The translations under genes were made by a program, and so were the position numbers. The notes under the pieces are model-generated. The model ran no database searches and was not told the origin of the DNA. It saw nothing but the letters and a program-made list of their open reading frames with translations. This document shows, in pieces, positions 1-5,867 of a DNA stretch of 46,850 nucleotides (position 1 is its first letter; every line of letters starts with the position of its first letter). The stretch is from a virus: positions 1 to 46,850 of IMG/VR virus record IMGVR_UViG_3300046170_000045; one strand, given 5' to 3'.

Positions 1-108
1 GCCGCAATATGTGAAGGTTTGACAACTTGAAAAGCTTTCAAAATGTATTTGATTTAGTATATATATACCCCACCCCCCATGGCATCCTGCCCCGCCCTGA
101 CAAGCCTC

Positions 109-189
109 ACAAGCCTTGCAAGATTCATGCCACATTAAAAGCCTTGCAAGATCCGTGCCAGCTTCACAAGCCTTGCAAAGACTGTGCCA
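109..189 (+). repeat. Three-copy imperfect tandem repeat, 28-29 nt period
   Basis: AAGCCTTGCA starts at 111, 139 and 168. In each copy it is followed by AGATTCATGCCA, AGATCCGTGCCA or AAGACTGTGCCA. The regular spacing of just under three helical turns puts copies on nearly the same DNA face, as in iterons or a cluster of protein sites. A 64-codon open frame across it (27-221) simply translates the repeat. Confidence 0.7.
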
Positions 190-195
190 GAAAAA

Positions 196-210
196 CTAAC
201 AAAATGTTAG
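196..210. promoter_or_regulatory. Palindromic operator-like site (copy 1)
   Basis: CTAACAAAATGTTAG has arms CTAACA and TGTTAG with an AAA spacer. It is a one-base-longer version of the palindrome found before the genes at 1486, 2424 and 2616. This copy is not next to a start codon, which favours DNA binding by a dimeric regulator over an RNA hairpin. Confidence 0.55.
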
Positions 211-332
211 ATATTCCTTAAAGTACTCAAAAGCTTTCCAAGTATTCCAAAGGTTTGACAATCTTGCAGCGCGTTTAAAAAGCTTGTAAAGGTTAGTACT
301 TATAACCAAAACTTATAAAGCTTTTCAAAGAC

Positions 333-350
333 TTGGCACGTTTATTGCAT
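333..350 (+). promoter_or_regulatory. Sigma-54-like -24/-12 promoter P1
   Basis: TTGGCACGTTTATTGCAT matches the sigma-54 consensus TGGCACG-N4-TTGCA at every fixed base. GG (335-336) and GC (347-348) are exactly ten bases apart, as sigma-54 needs. It is the first of three such elements in one direction, all preceded by AC. An AAGCTT palindrome at 318-323 lies just upstream. Sigma-54 requires an ATPase activator, which was not found in the window. Confidence 0.6.
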
Positions 351-418
351 ACTCGCAAGCTTCACAATCCCACCACAAAAAAAAATAAAATTTGCGTATA
401 AAGGAAGCACCTAAAAAC

Positions 419-436
419 TTGGCATGGCCTTTGCAT
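419..436 (+). promoter_or_regulatory. Sigma-54-like -24/-12 promoter P2
   Basis: TTGGCATGGCCTTTGCAT has GG (421-422) and GC (433-434) separated by ten bases. It agrees with the consensus apart from T for C at the sixth base of TGGCAC. It shares the outer pattern ACTTGGCA-N7-TGCAT with the elements at 333 and 701. Confidence 0.55.
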
Positions 437-700
437 GCTTCACAAGCTTTGCACCATTGTGGAGCCTAACAGTTTTAAGGGGCGATCTTCTTAAGTCTTT
501 GATTTTATTAGACCCCACCATTGCACAATCCCTACCATGCAAAATCTATACCAATAATTCCTGGATTTTAACCTGTTGTTTTCATTAGTATTTTTTAATC
601 AATCACTATAACAGTGCATAAATTATTACTTTTGCACTTCGTTGGTGCGTTTATTTATACCCTGAAAACCTAAGTGCTTGTTTTATAAGGCTTTACAAAC

Positions 701-718
701 TTGGCACACTAAATGCAT
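701..718 (+). promoter_or_regulatory. Sigma-54-like -24/-12 promoter P3, nearest to the first gene
   Basis: TTGGCACACTAAATGCAT has GG (703-704) and GC (715-716) ten bases apart. It lies 48 bases before the start codon at 766. A start site about twelve bases past GC would give a leader of roughly 35-40 nt with the Shine-Dalgarno GAGGG near 753. This is the best placed candidate for driving the early operon. Confidence 0.6.
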
Positions 719-765
719 TGTTATTGGCGTGTTCGACAATTAGAAACTTTTGAGGGATCAAAACA

Positions 766-1296
766 ATGTTAGATAAAAAAGAAATCCGCAGCATCGCAAC
801 CGCAAGCGCCACACTAGATAAGAAAAGCGCAACAATAGCATCAAGGCTTTTTGAAGTATTAAAGCCAGCCATCAATAGCAATGACAAGGCAGCGTGGAAG
901 CAGGCCACCAAGGAATTCGCAGAAGCTTTAGGCTTTAAGAGTATGAACGCCTATACAGAAGAAAAGGGCGGCAGTTTGGCCCAGCGTGTTAGCGAGTTCA
1001 CTTGGGCAGTTGAGGGCGTAGAGTATGCGCTAGAATCATATGATGATTACTTGCAGGCCAAAGCAGACATGGCAGAAGCTAAGAAAGCCGCAAAAGATGA
1101 ACCAACGGACGGAGACATTGCAGAAGCTTTAGAGGCGACAATGACACCACAATTGACCCCCAAGCTTTTAGCGGTAGTCAACGCGATTAAAGAAAATGCA
1201 ACACTGTCCGCATATGAACAGGACGTACTAGCGGACAAACTGTCTCCCTTGGTTATTGTTCGCGATGCGGATAAGGTAAGTATTGATTACGCCTAG
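766..1296 (+). CDS. First early gene, 176-aa protein of unknown function
   Basis: I do not recognise this protein. It is mostly helical, rich in Ala, Lys and Glu, has no membrane segment, and ends in a more hydrophobic stretch (LSPLVIVRDADKVSIDYA). The start is supported by GAGGG about ten bases upstream. As the first gene behind the promoter cluster it is a natural candidate for an early takeover or regulatory protein, but that is inferred from position only. Its start codon sits inside ACAATGTTAG, which resembles half of the operator palindrome seen at 1452, 2391 and 2586, so it might be autoregulated. Confidence 0.85.
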   Translation: MLDKKEIRSIATASATLDKKSATIASRLFEVLKPAINSNDKAAWKQATKEFAEALGFKSMNAYTEEKGGSLAQRVSEFTWAVEGVEYALESYDDYLQAKADMAEAKKAAKDEPTDGDIAEALEATMTPQLTPKLLAVVNAIKENATLSAYEQDVLADKLSPLVIVRDADKVSIDYA

Positions 1297-1347
1297 TATC
1301 CCTCACGCCCTAGGCATGGCGCAAAACTGCCTACGCTAGGCGCTACC

Positions 1348-1373
1348 TAGCAGCACTTAATCGAGTGTTGCTA
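1348..1373 (+). other. Stem-loop in the 190-nt gap between the first two genes
   Basis: AGCAGCACT (1349-1357) pairs with AGTGTTGCT (1364-1372) with one G-U pair and a six-base loop, extended by a T-A pair. No T-run follows, so it is not a typical terminator. The rest of 1297-1485 has no gene; it has CTAGGC and AAGTGTTGCCAAG repeats and one operator copy. Confidence 0.5.
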
Positions 1374-1451
1374 AGTGTTGCCAAGGCACACTGCAAGCTT
1401 GCCAAGATAGCGGACGGATACTCTGCTGCCCGGTGTAAGTGTTAGAAAAAA

Positions 1452-1467
1452 CCTAACAAATGTTAGA
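1452..1467. promoter_or_regulatory. Palindromic operator-like site (copy 2)
   Basis: CCTAACAAATGTTAGA is identical to the copies at 2391 and 2586 except for the last base. It ends 18 bases before the start codon at 1486. A half-site GTGTTAGAAAA lies just upstream at 1438-1448. As RNA it could form a six-base-pair stem with an AAAU loop beside the ribosome site; as DNA it is a 14-base palindrome. Confidence 0.7.
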
Positions 1468-1485
1468 AAATTTTGAGGGAAGCAA

Positions 1486-1695
1486 ATGACATTGGCAGAA
1501 AAGTTTTGGGAATGGGATCGCAAGGAGCGCATACGCTGGAAGTATGATGATCACCGCGAATTAGTCCACCAGTTTGATTCGGGTGCTGTGGTAACAATTT
1601 TTACTCGACCGCCTTACGAAGTGTATGACGAGCAGACATACGTGACGTTCAGCGACGGATCGCAAACCAATTTTAATTATAAAGGTGAGGGATAG
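1486..1695 (+). CDS. Small unknown protein (69 aa) behind an operator copy
   Basis: The protein is acidic and aromatic-rich (FWEWDRKERIRWKY near the N-terminus), soluble, and not recognised. GAGGG lies eight bases before the ATG. The gene follows the palindrome at 1452 and ends three bases before the GP88-family gene, so the two are probably translated from one message under shared control. Confidence 0.75.
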   Translation: MTLAEKFWEWDRKERIRWKYDDHRELVHQFDSGAVVTIFTRPPYEVYDEQTYVTFSDGSQTNFNYKGEG

Positions 1696-1698
1696 AAA

Positions 1699-2388
1699 AT
1701 GAAACTACTTGATACAACAGGCGGAAACGCCAAGCTAAAGAAGAGCGACAAGAGCAGCCAAGAATATAGGCTTGCAGGTTTATCACTCATGCCCGACGAT
1801 ATACTCTGTCCCTATCGGAACGTAGCAGGCTGCGCCAAGTCTTGCCTAGAGTCAGCAGGCATGGGCGTATTCTCAAACGTCAAGGCAGGCAGGCAGCGCA
1901 AGTCTGATTGGTGGCATGGTGATCGGGCTGGTTTTCTTGACAAGCTTCGCAAGGAGTTGACCAATTTTGAGAAGCTTTGCAAGCGGCAGGGTGTCAAGGC
2001 GGCAGTACGTCTTAATGTATTGTCTGACATACCGTGGGAGAAACATGGGATACCGCAGGAGTTCCCCGATATTTTCTTTTATGACTACACCAAGAATGCG
2101 TCAAGGCTAGGCAAGACTCCATCTAACTATGAGTTGATGTTCTCTTATAGCAATGAGCCTGCCTATCAGAAGGTGGTGGTCAAGGCTTTGAGGTCTGATG
2201 TACCTATGTCGGTTGTGTTCCGCAATGGTATGCCCAAGTATTACAAGGGGCGCAGGGTGATTGATGGCGATGCGTCAGATCTTGTTAACGTCAAGGCAGG
2301 CAAAGTGATAGTCGGCTTGGTTGCCAAGGGCAAGGCCAAGAAGGACGAGGGTAACTTTGTTGTTGATAATCTAATCGCAGTAGGGTAA
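1699..2388 (+). CDS. GP88-family protein (mycobacteriophage gene product 88 type)
   Basis: The 229-aa protein has the pattern I associate with the phage GP88 family: an N-terminal CPYRNVAGCAKSCLE cysteine cluster (about residues 37-51), RLNVLSDIPWE in the middle, FYDYTK, then VIDGDASDLV and a closing IVGLVAKGKA segment. The Cys-x6-Cys-x3-Cys cluster might hold a metal or iron-sulfur cluster, which is inference. The family function is unknown to me. It begins three bases after the 69-aa gene and is followed at once by another operator copy. Family assignment is fairly firm; activity is open. Confidence 0.75.
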   Translation: MKLLDTTGGNAKLKKSDKSSQEYRLAGLSLMPDDILCPYRNVAGCAKSCLESAGMGVFSNVKAGRQRKSDWWHGDRAGFLDKLRKELTNFEKLCKRQGVKAAVRLNVLSDIPWEKHGIPQEFPDIFFYDYTKNASRLGKTPSNYELMFSYSNEPAYQKVVVKALRSDVPMSVVFRNGMPKYYKGRRVIDGDASDLVNVKAGKVIVGLVAKGKAKKDEGNFVVDNLIAVG

Positions 2389-2390
2389 AA

Positions 2391-2406
2391 CCTAACAAAT
2401 GTTAGG
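2391..2406. promoter_or_regulatory. Palindromic operator-like site (copy 3)
   Basis: CCTAACAAATGTTAGG is a perfect palindrome of two 7-base arms around AA. It starts two bases after the GP88 stop codon and ends 17 bases before the ATG at 2424. The following AACTTGGAG is also shared with the copy at 2586, so the duplicated unit includes the ribosome site. Confidence 0.75.
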
Positions 2407-2423
2407 AACTTGGAGATAAAATA

Positions 2424-2585
2424 ATGGAAGAACAAATCATCTTTACAAAAAAAGAATTGTGGTTGAATCAGGGTCGTTGCTGGAATTTTGAGCTTGACGA
2501 AGACCAATTGCTTTCAAAAGCTTTGCAGGTTGGCTTTGTCACTAAGGTTGGTGATGATGCTTACTTGGTCAATCAGGATTATTAA
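2424..2585 (+). CDS. Small unknown protein (53 aa) behind an operator copy
   Basis: Reads MEEQIIFTKKELWLNQGR and ends YLVNQDY. It is acidic, with no membrane segment or known motif. GGAG lies about ten bases before the ATG. Both sides carry the CCTAACAAATGTTAGG palindrome, which suggests a repeated promoter-operator cassette with exchangeable small genes. Confidence 0.65.
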   Translation: MEEQIIFTKKELWLNQGRCWNFELDEDQLLSKALQVGFVTKVGDDAYLVNQDY

Positions 2586-2601
2586 CCTAACAAATGTTAG
2601 G
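2586..2601. promoter_or_regulatory. Palindromic operator-like site (copy 4)
   Basis: CCTAACAAATGTTAGG begins directly after the stop codon of the 53-aa gene and lies 14 bases before the ATG at 2616. Identity with the copy at 2391 runs on through GAACTTGGAG, 24 bases in all counting from CCTAAC. Confidence 0.75.
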
Positions 2602-2615
2602 AACTTGGAGGATGT

Positions 2616-2789
2616 ATGGAAACTAGATTAGTAATGGTTACGATACGGCGCACTGGTAGAGGTAGCGCATACCGATTGGTGCAGGGTAGAGTTTTACCTA
2701 ACGGTAAGACGATTGTAAAAAGAAGTGTAGTGGCTAGTATGATCGAAGAGCTAGGTATACAACAGGGTGAGGCATACACCCATGCATAG
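2616..2789 (+). CDS. Small basic unknown protein (57 aa)
   Basis: A short basic protein with RRTGRGSAYRLVQGR and KTIVKRSVVASMIEELG. GGAGG at 2607-2611 sets the start at the second of two close ATGs. Two beta strands followed by a helix is plausible, perhaps nucleic-acid binding, but nothing specific is recognised. It overlaps the next start by eight bases. Confidence 0.6.
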   Translation: METRLVMVTIRRTGRGSAYRLVQGRVLPNGKTIVKRSVVASMIEELGIQQGEAYTHA

Positions 2790-2925
2790 GACTGAGAAGG
2801 CACTGGGCAGGAAGGCGGCAGGCTCTTATGGCAGGCCAAGAAATGCCAGCAAACGTCGAGGCTACAACGCCAAACGTGCAGGCAACAAAGCGATAAGGAA
2901 GGCAGGTAAGAAGTATGACATTTAA
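2782..2925 (+). CDS. Very basic 47-aa protein
   Basis: Begins MHRTEKALGRKAAGSYGRPR; about a third of the residues are Lys or Arg. Such a peptide could bind nucleic acid, but this is inference from charge only. It overlaps genes on both sides, as expected for a compact phage operon, and its upstream GGGTGAGG could serve as ribosome site. Confidence 0.5.
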   Translation: MHRTEKALGRKAAGSYGRPRNASKRRGYNAKRAGNKAIRKAGKKYDI

Positions 2926-3076
2926 TTATGTAGTTGAAGTTTACTACCGTGACGGTACAATGAAGTCCAAGTTGTTCACAGGCCCATCAGCCTTTGACAA
3001 GGCGAACAAGTACCATGAGGCAAACCGCTCTAGCTGGGGTGGCTTGGTGAAGCAAGTTATAAGTAAGAGGATCTGA
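2915..3076 (+). CDS. Small unknown protein (53 aa)
   Basis: Begins MTFNYVVEVYYRDGTMKSK and ends VKQVISKRI. A beta-strand start followed by a helical, basic end, soluble. It overlaps the preceding basic gene by 11 bases and ends one base before the ATG at 3078. AAGGCAGGTAAG upstream offers a weak ribosome site. Not recognised. Confidence 0.6.
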   Translation: MTFNYVVEVYYRDGTMKSKLFTGPSAFDKANKYHEANRSSWGGLVKQVISKRI

Positions 3077-3077
3077 G

Positions 3078-3377
3078 ATGATTAAGATAGATGGTATGCA
3101 GATAGATTTTAAGCCTGAGAACTACAAGACTGCTGCGGGTGCAGCCAAGGCTCTGTATTCGGAGCTAGTAAAGCTTGCAGTTGATCTAGGGCAGCGTGAG
3201 TCTGAGGTTATGCTAATGAACCCTGAGAGGACAGAGCAGTACTCAGGCAGCAAGCAATGGGCAGTAGTGTGGGAGGCTGGGCCGTATCAGTGGGCTATAC
3301 CTGCATCTATGGAGATTGGTGGGCCTTTTGGCTACACTGAGCCGTACTACTCTTTTGATTTGCACTTTGTTAATTAG
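3078..3377 (+). CDS. Unknown 99-aa protein
   Basis: Residues 1-45 are mainly helical (TAAGAAKALYSELVKLAVDL); the second half is aromatic-rich with WAVVWEAGPYQWAIP and ends YSFDLHFVN, which looks like beta structure. No membrane segment, no known motif. AAGAGG lies eight bases before the start. The size and fold pattern resemble small accessory phage proteins of unknown role. Confidence 0.75.
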   Translation: MIKIDGMQIDFKPENYKTAAGAAKALYSELVKLAVDLGQRESEVMLMNPERTEQYSGSKQWAVVWEAGPYQWAIPASMEIGGPFGYTEPYYSFDLHFVN

Positions 3378-3390
3378 GAGGTAGAGGACT

Positions 3391-3540
3391 ATGGACTTAT
3401 ACGATGATAGGTTTTGGGAGTGGATAGCGCAGTGTCCAGTGGAGCATACCGCTAATCCAGACAACGTAGATATGTACGGTCAGCGGTTAGCAGGTGTTAA
3501 CTTTTTTATAGAGTTGGAGGATGAAGATGGAGATTTATAA
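3391..3540 (+). CDS. Small acidic unknown protein (49 aa)
   Basis: Starts MDLYDDRFWEWIAQCP and ends FIELEDEDGDL. Strong GGAGGTAGAGG site upstream (3377-3387). The last codons include the ribosome site of the next gene, so translation of the two is coupled. The sequence is not recognised. Confidence 0.65.
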   Translation: MDLYDDRFWEWIAQCPVEHTANPDNVDMYGQRLAGVNFFIELEDEDGDL

Positions 3541-3817
3541 AAGCTTTGGGCTTACTAAGGACGAGTTTAAGAAGCATAAGCATGCGCTCAATACTTCTCA
3601 TACTATTATTGTCGAGGAGCCACATCAGTGCCGTATCCTTTACTTTGATGGAGACGATGGGGTTGCAGTCTTTAACAAGCCTTCTGAGATATTTGATAAA
3701 CAAGGGTTCAGTATGCGGTTACACGGGTGTGGTTACTGTGATGTGTCTATCGTGGACATGCTTGAGATAGTGCATATCTTAGATGCTTTTGAAGTGGAGG
3801 ATGAAGATGAGAGTTAA
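3527..3817 (+). CDS. Unknown 96-aa protein
   Basis: An ATG also exists at 3521, but it touches GGAGG (3516-3520); the ATG at 3527 has the proper six-base spacing, so I chose that. The protein contains HTIIVEEPHQCRILYFDGDDG and CGYCDVSIVDMLEIVH, a mixed alpha/beta pattern with a CGYC pair. It is acidic at the end (AFEVEDEDES). The ribosome site context TGGAGGATGAAGATG recurs exactly at the next gene start. Confidence 0.7.
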   Translation: MEIYKSFGLTKDEFKKHKHALNTSHTIIVEEPHQCRILYFDGDDGVAVFNKPSEIFDKQGFSMRLHGCGYCDVSIVDMLEIVHILDAFEVEDEDES

Positions 3818-4010
3818 GGTGTCACGTACAGCAAAGCATAATGGTAAGCCTGTTGCTTATGTCGTAAAGGTTAGAGGAATAAAGTTTCCTAGAGGTGTTG
3901 GGGATTGGTATTTTCCTAGTGATTACAAGCCTGAGACTGCCTTGAAGATGGCCCTTAATGATTATGAAAACTATTTGGTTGATGCTAAAGGAGAAAGCTA
4001 TGAGCAATAG
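3807..4010 (+). CDS. Small basic unknown protein (67 aa)
   Basis: Begins MRVKVSRTAKHNGKPVAYVV and continues with beta-like segments and GDWYFPSDYKPE, then a helix. The start at 3807 is six bases after GGAGG (3796-3800); earlier ATGs lie within or before that site. It overlaps the previous gene by 11 bases and contains the AAAGGAG site of the next. Confidence 0.7.
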   Translation: MRVKVSRTAKHNGKPVAYVVKVRGIKFPRGVGDWYFPSDYKPETALKMALNDYENYLVDAKGESYEQ

Positions 4011-4272
4011 AACTAAGTTCGGTAAGACTGTGAAGGTGGATCAGCCATACGCTATATTCACCAATGCACAAGGCTGGGAGTGGCGTGTACTGAAGACGTA
4101 CCAAACTGCAAAGAAGGAGAAAGATAATCCTTATGCACGATGGTTTGTTGCAGTCAGATCACCTTTAACGTATGGTAGCTGGGAGTATGGCGACACATAC
4201 AGCCGTGAGATAAAAGAATACGGAACATTAGATTCCGCAAAACAAGAATGGTTAATGGAGTACGGAATATGA
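4000..4272 (+). CDS. Unknown 90-aa protein
   Basis: Reads MSNRTKFGKTVKVDQPYAIF with GWEWRVLKTYQ and a C-terminal WLMEYGI. AAAGGAG lies six bases upstream, fixing this start rather than ATG codons further up. Alternating hydrophobic and aromatic residues suggest a small beta-rich fold. It overlaps the next start as ATGA. No known family recognised. Confidence 0.75.
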   Translation: MSNRTKFGKTVKVDQPYAIFTNAQGWEWRVLKTYQTAKKEKDNPYARWFVAVRSPLTYGSWEYGDTYSREIKEYGTLDSAKQEWLMEYGI

Positions 4273-4529
4273 ATTTTCATAATGTAAAGAGCATCAATGT
4301 TGAGCGCGACTTAGAAAATGGCTGGACTACTATCAGGGTCACTAGGCATGAGCGTCTTGACTTGGACTTGGAGGATGAGAGAAAAATTGCCTCTGAGTTT
4401 GGTATTAATAAATGGGATATGCCTACTGTGCGTAGGCGACTTAACGAGTTGGGTACAGTGACAGACGAGATTACTTTCTTCCATGTTGCTGAGAAGGACA
4501 TTGGTATAACTGTGGAGACTAAAGGATGA
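4269..4529 (+). CDS. Unknown 86-aa acidic protein
   Basis: Starts MNFHNVKSINVERDLENGW at the ATGA overlap with the previous stop; an in-frame GTG-type start further up is less likely. Contains WTTIRVTRHERLDLDLEDER and ends EKDIGITVETKG. Soluble, mixed alpha/beta, not recognised. Coupled by overlap on both sides. Confidence 0.7.
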   Translation: MNFHNVKSINVERDLENGWTTIRVTRHERLDLDLEDERKIASEFGINKWDMPTVRRRLNELGTVTDEITFFHVAEKDIGITVETKG

Positions 4530-4744
4530 GTGAAGATATATGCTGGGTACATGCACATCGGTCGCACCCTGACGCGCCTTGGAATCAACCTGATGATGAT
4601 GATCTGACCTTTGAGTTTGAGGTCAACATGAGCTTTACTGTATGGGCTAGGGACAAGGACGATGCACAGTGGTTGGTAGAGACTTTGATAAAGCCCTCAC
4701 CAGACTTGATTGATACAGAGATAACAGGAATAATGGAGATCTAA
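4526..4744 (+). CDS. Unknown 72-aa acidic protein
   Basis: Starts MSEDICWVHAHRSHPDAPW at an ATGA overlap with the previous gene. It has a DDDDLTFEFEVNMSFTVWAR stretch and a likely helix (DKDDAQWLVETLI). AAAGGATG precedes the start. No family recognised; a small soluble accessory protein. Confidence 0.7.
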   Translation: MSEDICWVHAHRSHPDAPWNQPDDDDLTFEFEVNMSFTVWARDKDDAQWLVETLIKPSPDLIDTEITGIMEI

Positions 4745-4745
4745 A

Positions 4746-4916
4746 ATGATTTATAGAGTAAGAAAATTCAAGACGCGCTATGGCTTTAATGAAGGTCGAT
4801 GCTACACAGGCATTCACTTTGGCAAAAGGTCATGGTACTTTCCTCACCATGAACGTGGAGGCTTCTTCTTTATCACAGATAAGAAGGGCCGCACCAATGT
4901 GAGAAGTGCTGCATAG
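4746..4916 (+). CDS. Small basic unknown protein (56 aa)
   Basis: Begins MIYRVRKFKTRYGFNEGRCY and has HFGKRSWYFPHHERGGFFF. Basic and aromatic, likely beta-rich, one base after the previous stop. The FGKRSWYFP and GDWYFP (gene at 3807) patterns are alike, so the two may share a small fold. Not recognised. Confidence 0.65.
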   Translation: MIYRVRKFKTRYGFNEGRCYTGIHFGKRSWYFPHHERGGFFFITDKKGRTNVRSAA

Positions 4917-4987
4917 GAACTCTCCTGCCACCTGAGTATGTGGATAAACTGCTCCTTCCAAAACCAGTACAGATAAGGAATGTACAA

Positions 4988-5167
4988 ATGAATACTAAAA
5001 AAATTCTTGTCGAAGTAGCTCTTACAGTTGAAGAAAATGTTGACTCTGAAGATGTAGTTTGTTGCTGTGACTACTCATTTACAGATGATGACAACAGGAT
5101 AATCTCTACTGAAATTAGAGGCTATACTGAAGTTTTTCCTAATGGTCAGATTACTGAGGATGTTTAA
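4988..5167 (+). CDS. Unknown 59-aa acidic protein
   Basis: Starts MNTKKILVEVALTVEENV, with a VVCCCDYSF cysteine run, and ends GQITEDV. AAGGAA seven bases upstream supports this start; an in-frame ATG at 4940 has no ribosome site. The 70 bases before it (4917-4987) hold no gene. Function unknown. Confidence 0.65.
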   Translation: MNTKKILVEVALTVEENVDSEDVVCCCDYSFTDDDNRIISTEIRGYTEVFPNGQITEDV

Positions 5168-5454
5168 TGATGGATAATATAGATATATTTGTGGATCATT
5201 TTGTGATTCATTCTGAGAGTCGGCAGGCTCTGATACTCAATGCCCGTAGTGCAGAAGAGTTTAAGAAGCAACTGCGTACTCTTGTACACAGAGAGATACG
5301 TCAGACTCTTTCAAAAGAAATCAGTTCTTTTGAGGAGGAGATCGTGAAGTCTAATGGTGTAAAACGTGAACGCCTTATTGATGGATCTAACGCCCTGAGG
5401 GATCTTAGAAGTGATCTCTCATGGGCTAAGGTTGAGAGAGGCATGGCTGTATGA
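5167..5454 (+). CDS. Unknown 95-aa helical protein
   Basis: Starts MMDNIDIFVDHFVIH at a TAATG overlap. The rest is helical and highly charged (EEFKKQLRTLVHREIRQTL; SKEISSFEEEIVKSNGVKRE), typical of a coiled coil or small oligomer. No membrane part. It shares an ATGA overlap with the helix-turn-helix gene that follows, so the pair may act together. Confidence 0.75.
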   Translation: MMDNIDIFVDHFVIHSESRQALILNARSAEEFKKQLRTLVHREIRQTLSKEISSFEEEIVKSNGVKRERLIDGSNALRDLRSDLSWAKVERGMAV

Positions 5455-5663
5455 GTGACACATTCTATAGGGCTGTCAAGGCTCAAGAAAAGCTTGATGA
5501 TATTTTTATCAACAAGTACTGGCCTACTGGTGCTACTGAGCCGCCACCTAAAAGGGTATCTGATGCTATCTATTGGAGGGCGCAGGGGCTTACCTACGCT
5601 GAGATAGCTGAAGAGATGGACACTACTCTGCCTATTGTAGTGGGTATATTGAGGCGTGTATGA
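5451..5663 (+). CDS. Small helix-turn-helix protein (70 aa), possible regulator
   Basis: Residues about 38-68 read as a helix-turn-helix: SDAIYWRAQGLTYAEIAEEM followed by DTTLPIVVGILRR. The GLTYAEIAEEMDT core matches the sigma-70 region 4 / resolvase-type HTH pattern (hydrophobic spacing, Ala-Glu-Ile-Ala). It is the only clear DNA-binding motif among the small early genes, so it could bind the repeated operators at 1452-2601, though this is inference. Coupled to both neighbours by four-base overlaps. Confidence 0.75.
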   Translation: MSDTFYRAVKAQEKLDDIFINKYWPTGATEPPPKRVSDAIYWRAQGLTYAEIAEEMDTTLPIVVGILRRV

Positions 5664-5854
5664 TGCGTGACATAATTGATTTATGTAATCACATTCTCCT
5701 GTATACGGATGTGTACTATGAGGGTGAAGATGTAACAGATGATGTCAGAGAAGATGCACTAAATCTGTGCATGAAGTATGGTGATGACTTTTGCATAGGT
5801 TTTATTGAGAACTACTTAGAAGTGTCGAAGGAGGAGTACAGTGATAGTTTATAA
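5660..5854 (+). CDS. Unknown 64-aa acidic protein
   Basis: Starts MMRDIIDLCNHILLYTDVYY; acidic (DVTDDVREDAL), helical, with a CIGFIENYL hydrophobic stretch that is too short for a membrane span. Starts at an ATGATG overlap with the HTH gene. Not recognised. Confidence 0.65.
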   Translation: MMRDIIDLCNHILLYTDVYYEGEDVTDDVREDALNLCMKYGDDFCIGFIENYLEVSKEEYSDSL

Positions 5855-5867
5855 AACGGAGGATAAC

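Larger units (their letters stand above)
1..765. other. Non-coding, repeat-rich control region before the early operon
   Basis: No convincing gene lies here. The stretch carries three sigma-54-like promoters, a three-copy tandem repeat, one palindromic operator and six AAGCTT words (32, 231, 280, 318, 357, 444). Other short repeats are GGTTTGACAA at 16-25 and 252-261 and GCTTCACAAGCYTTGCA at 161-177 and 437-453. Positions 455-700 are AT-rich, with only a weak GCAC/GTGC hairpin near 633. The layout suggests the switch for early transcription and perhaps an origin; the origin idea is only inference, as I see no clear DnaA boxes. Confidence 0.75.

Noticed and set aside
15-66. Sigma-70 promoter using TTGACA at 19-24
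   Set aside because: The nearest TATA-like sequence (about 59-66) is much too far for a 16-18-base spacer, and nothing fits at the right distance; the copy at 255-260 likewise lacks a -10 box.
27-221. 64-codon ORF at the left end
   Set aside because: It is a translation of the tandem GCCTTGCAAG repeats (HKPCK-like words) with no good ribosome site; the repeat, not a protein, explains the open frame.
1381-1402. A fourth GG-N10-GC element (AAGGCACACTGCAAGC)
   Set aside because: Spacing is right, but the -12 part is CAAGCTT rather than TTGCA and the TTGG start is missing, so it falls well short of the other three.
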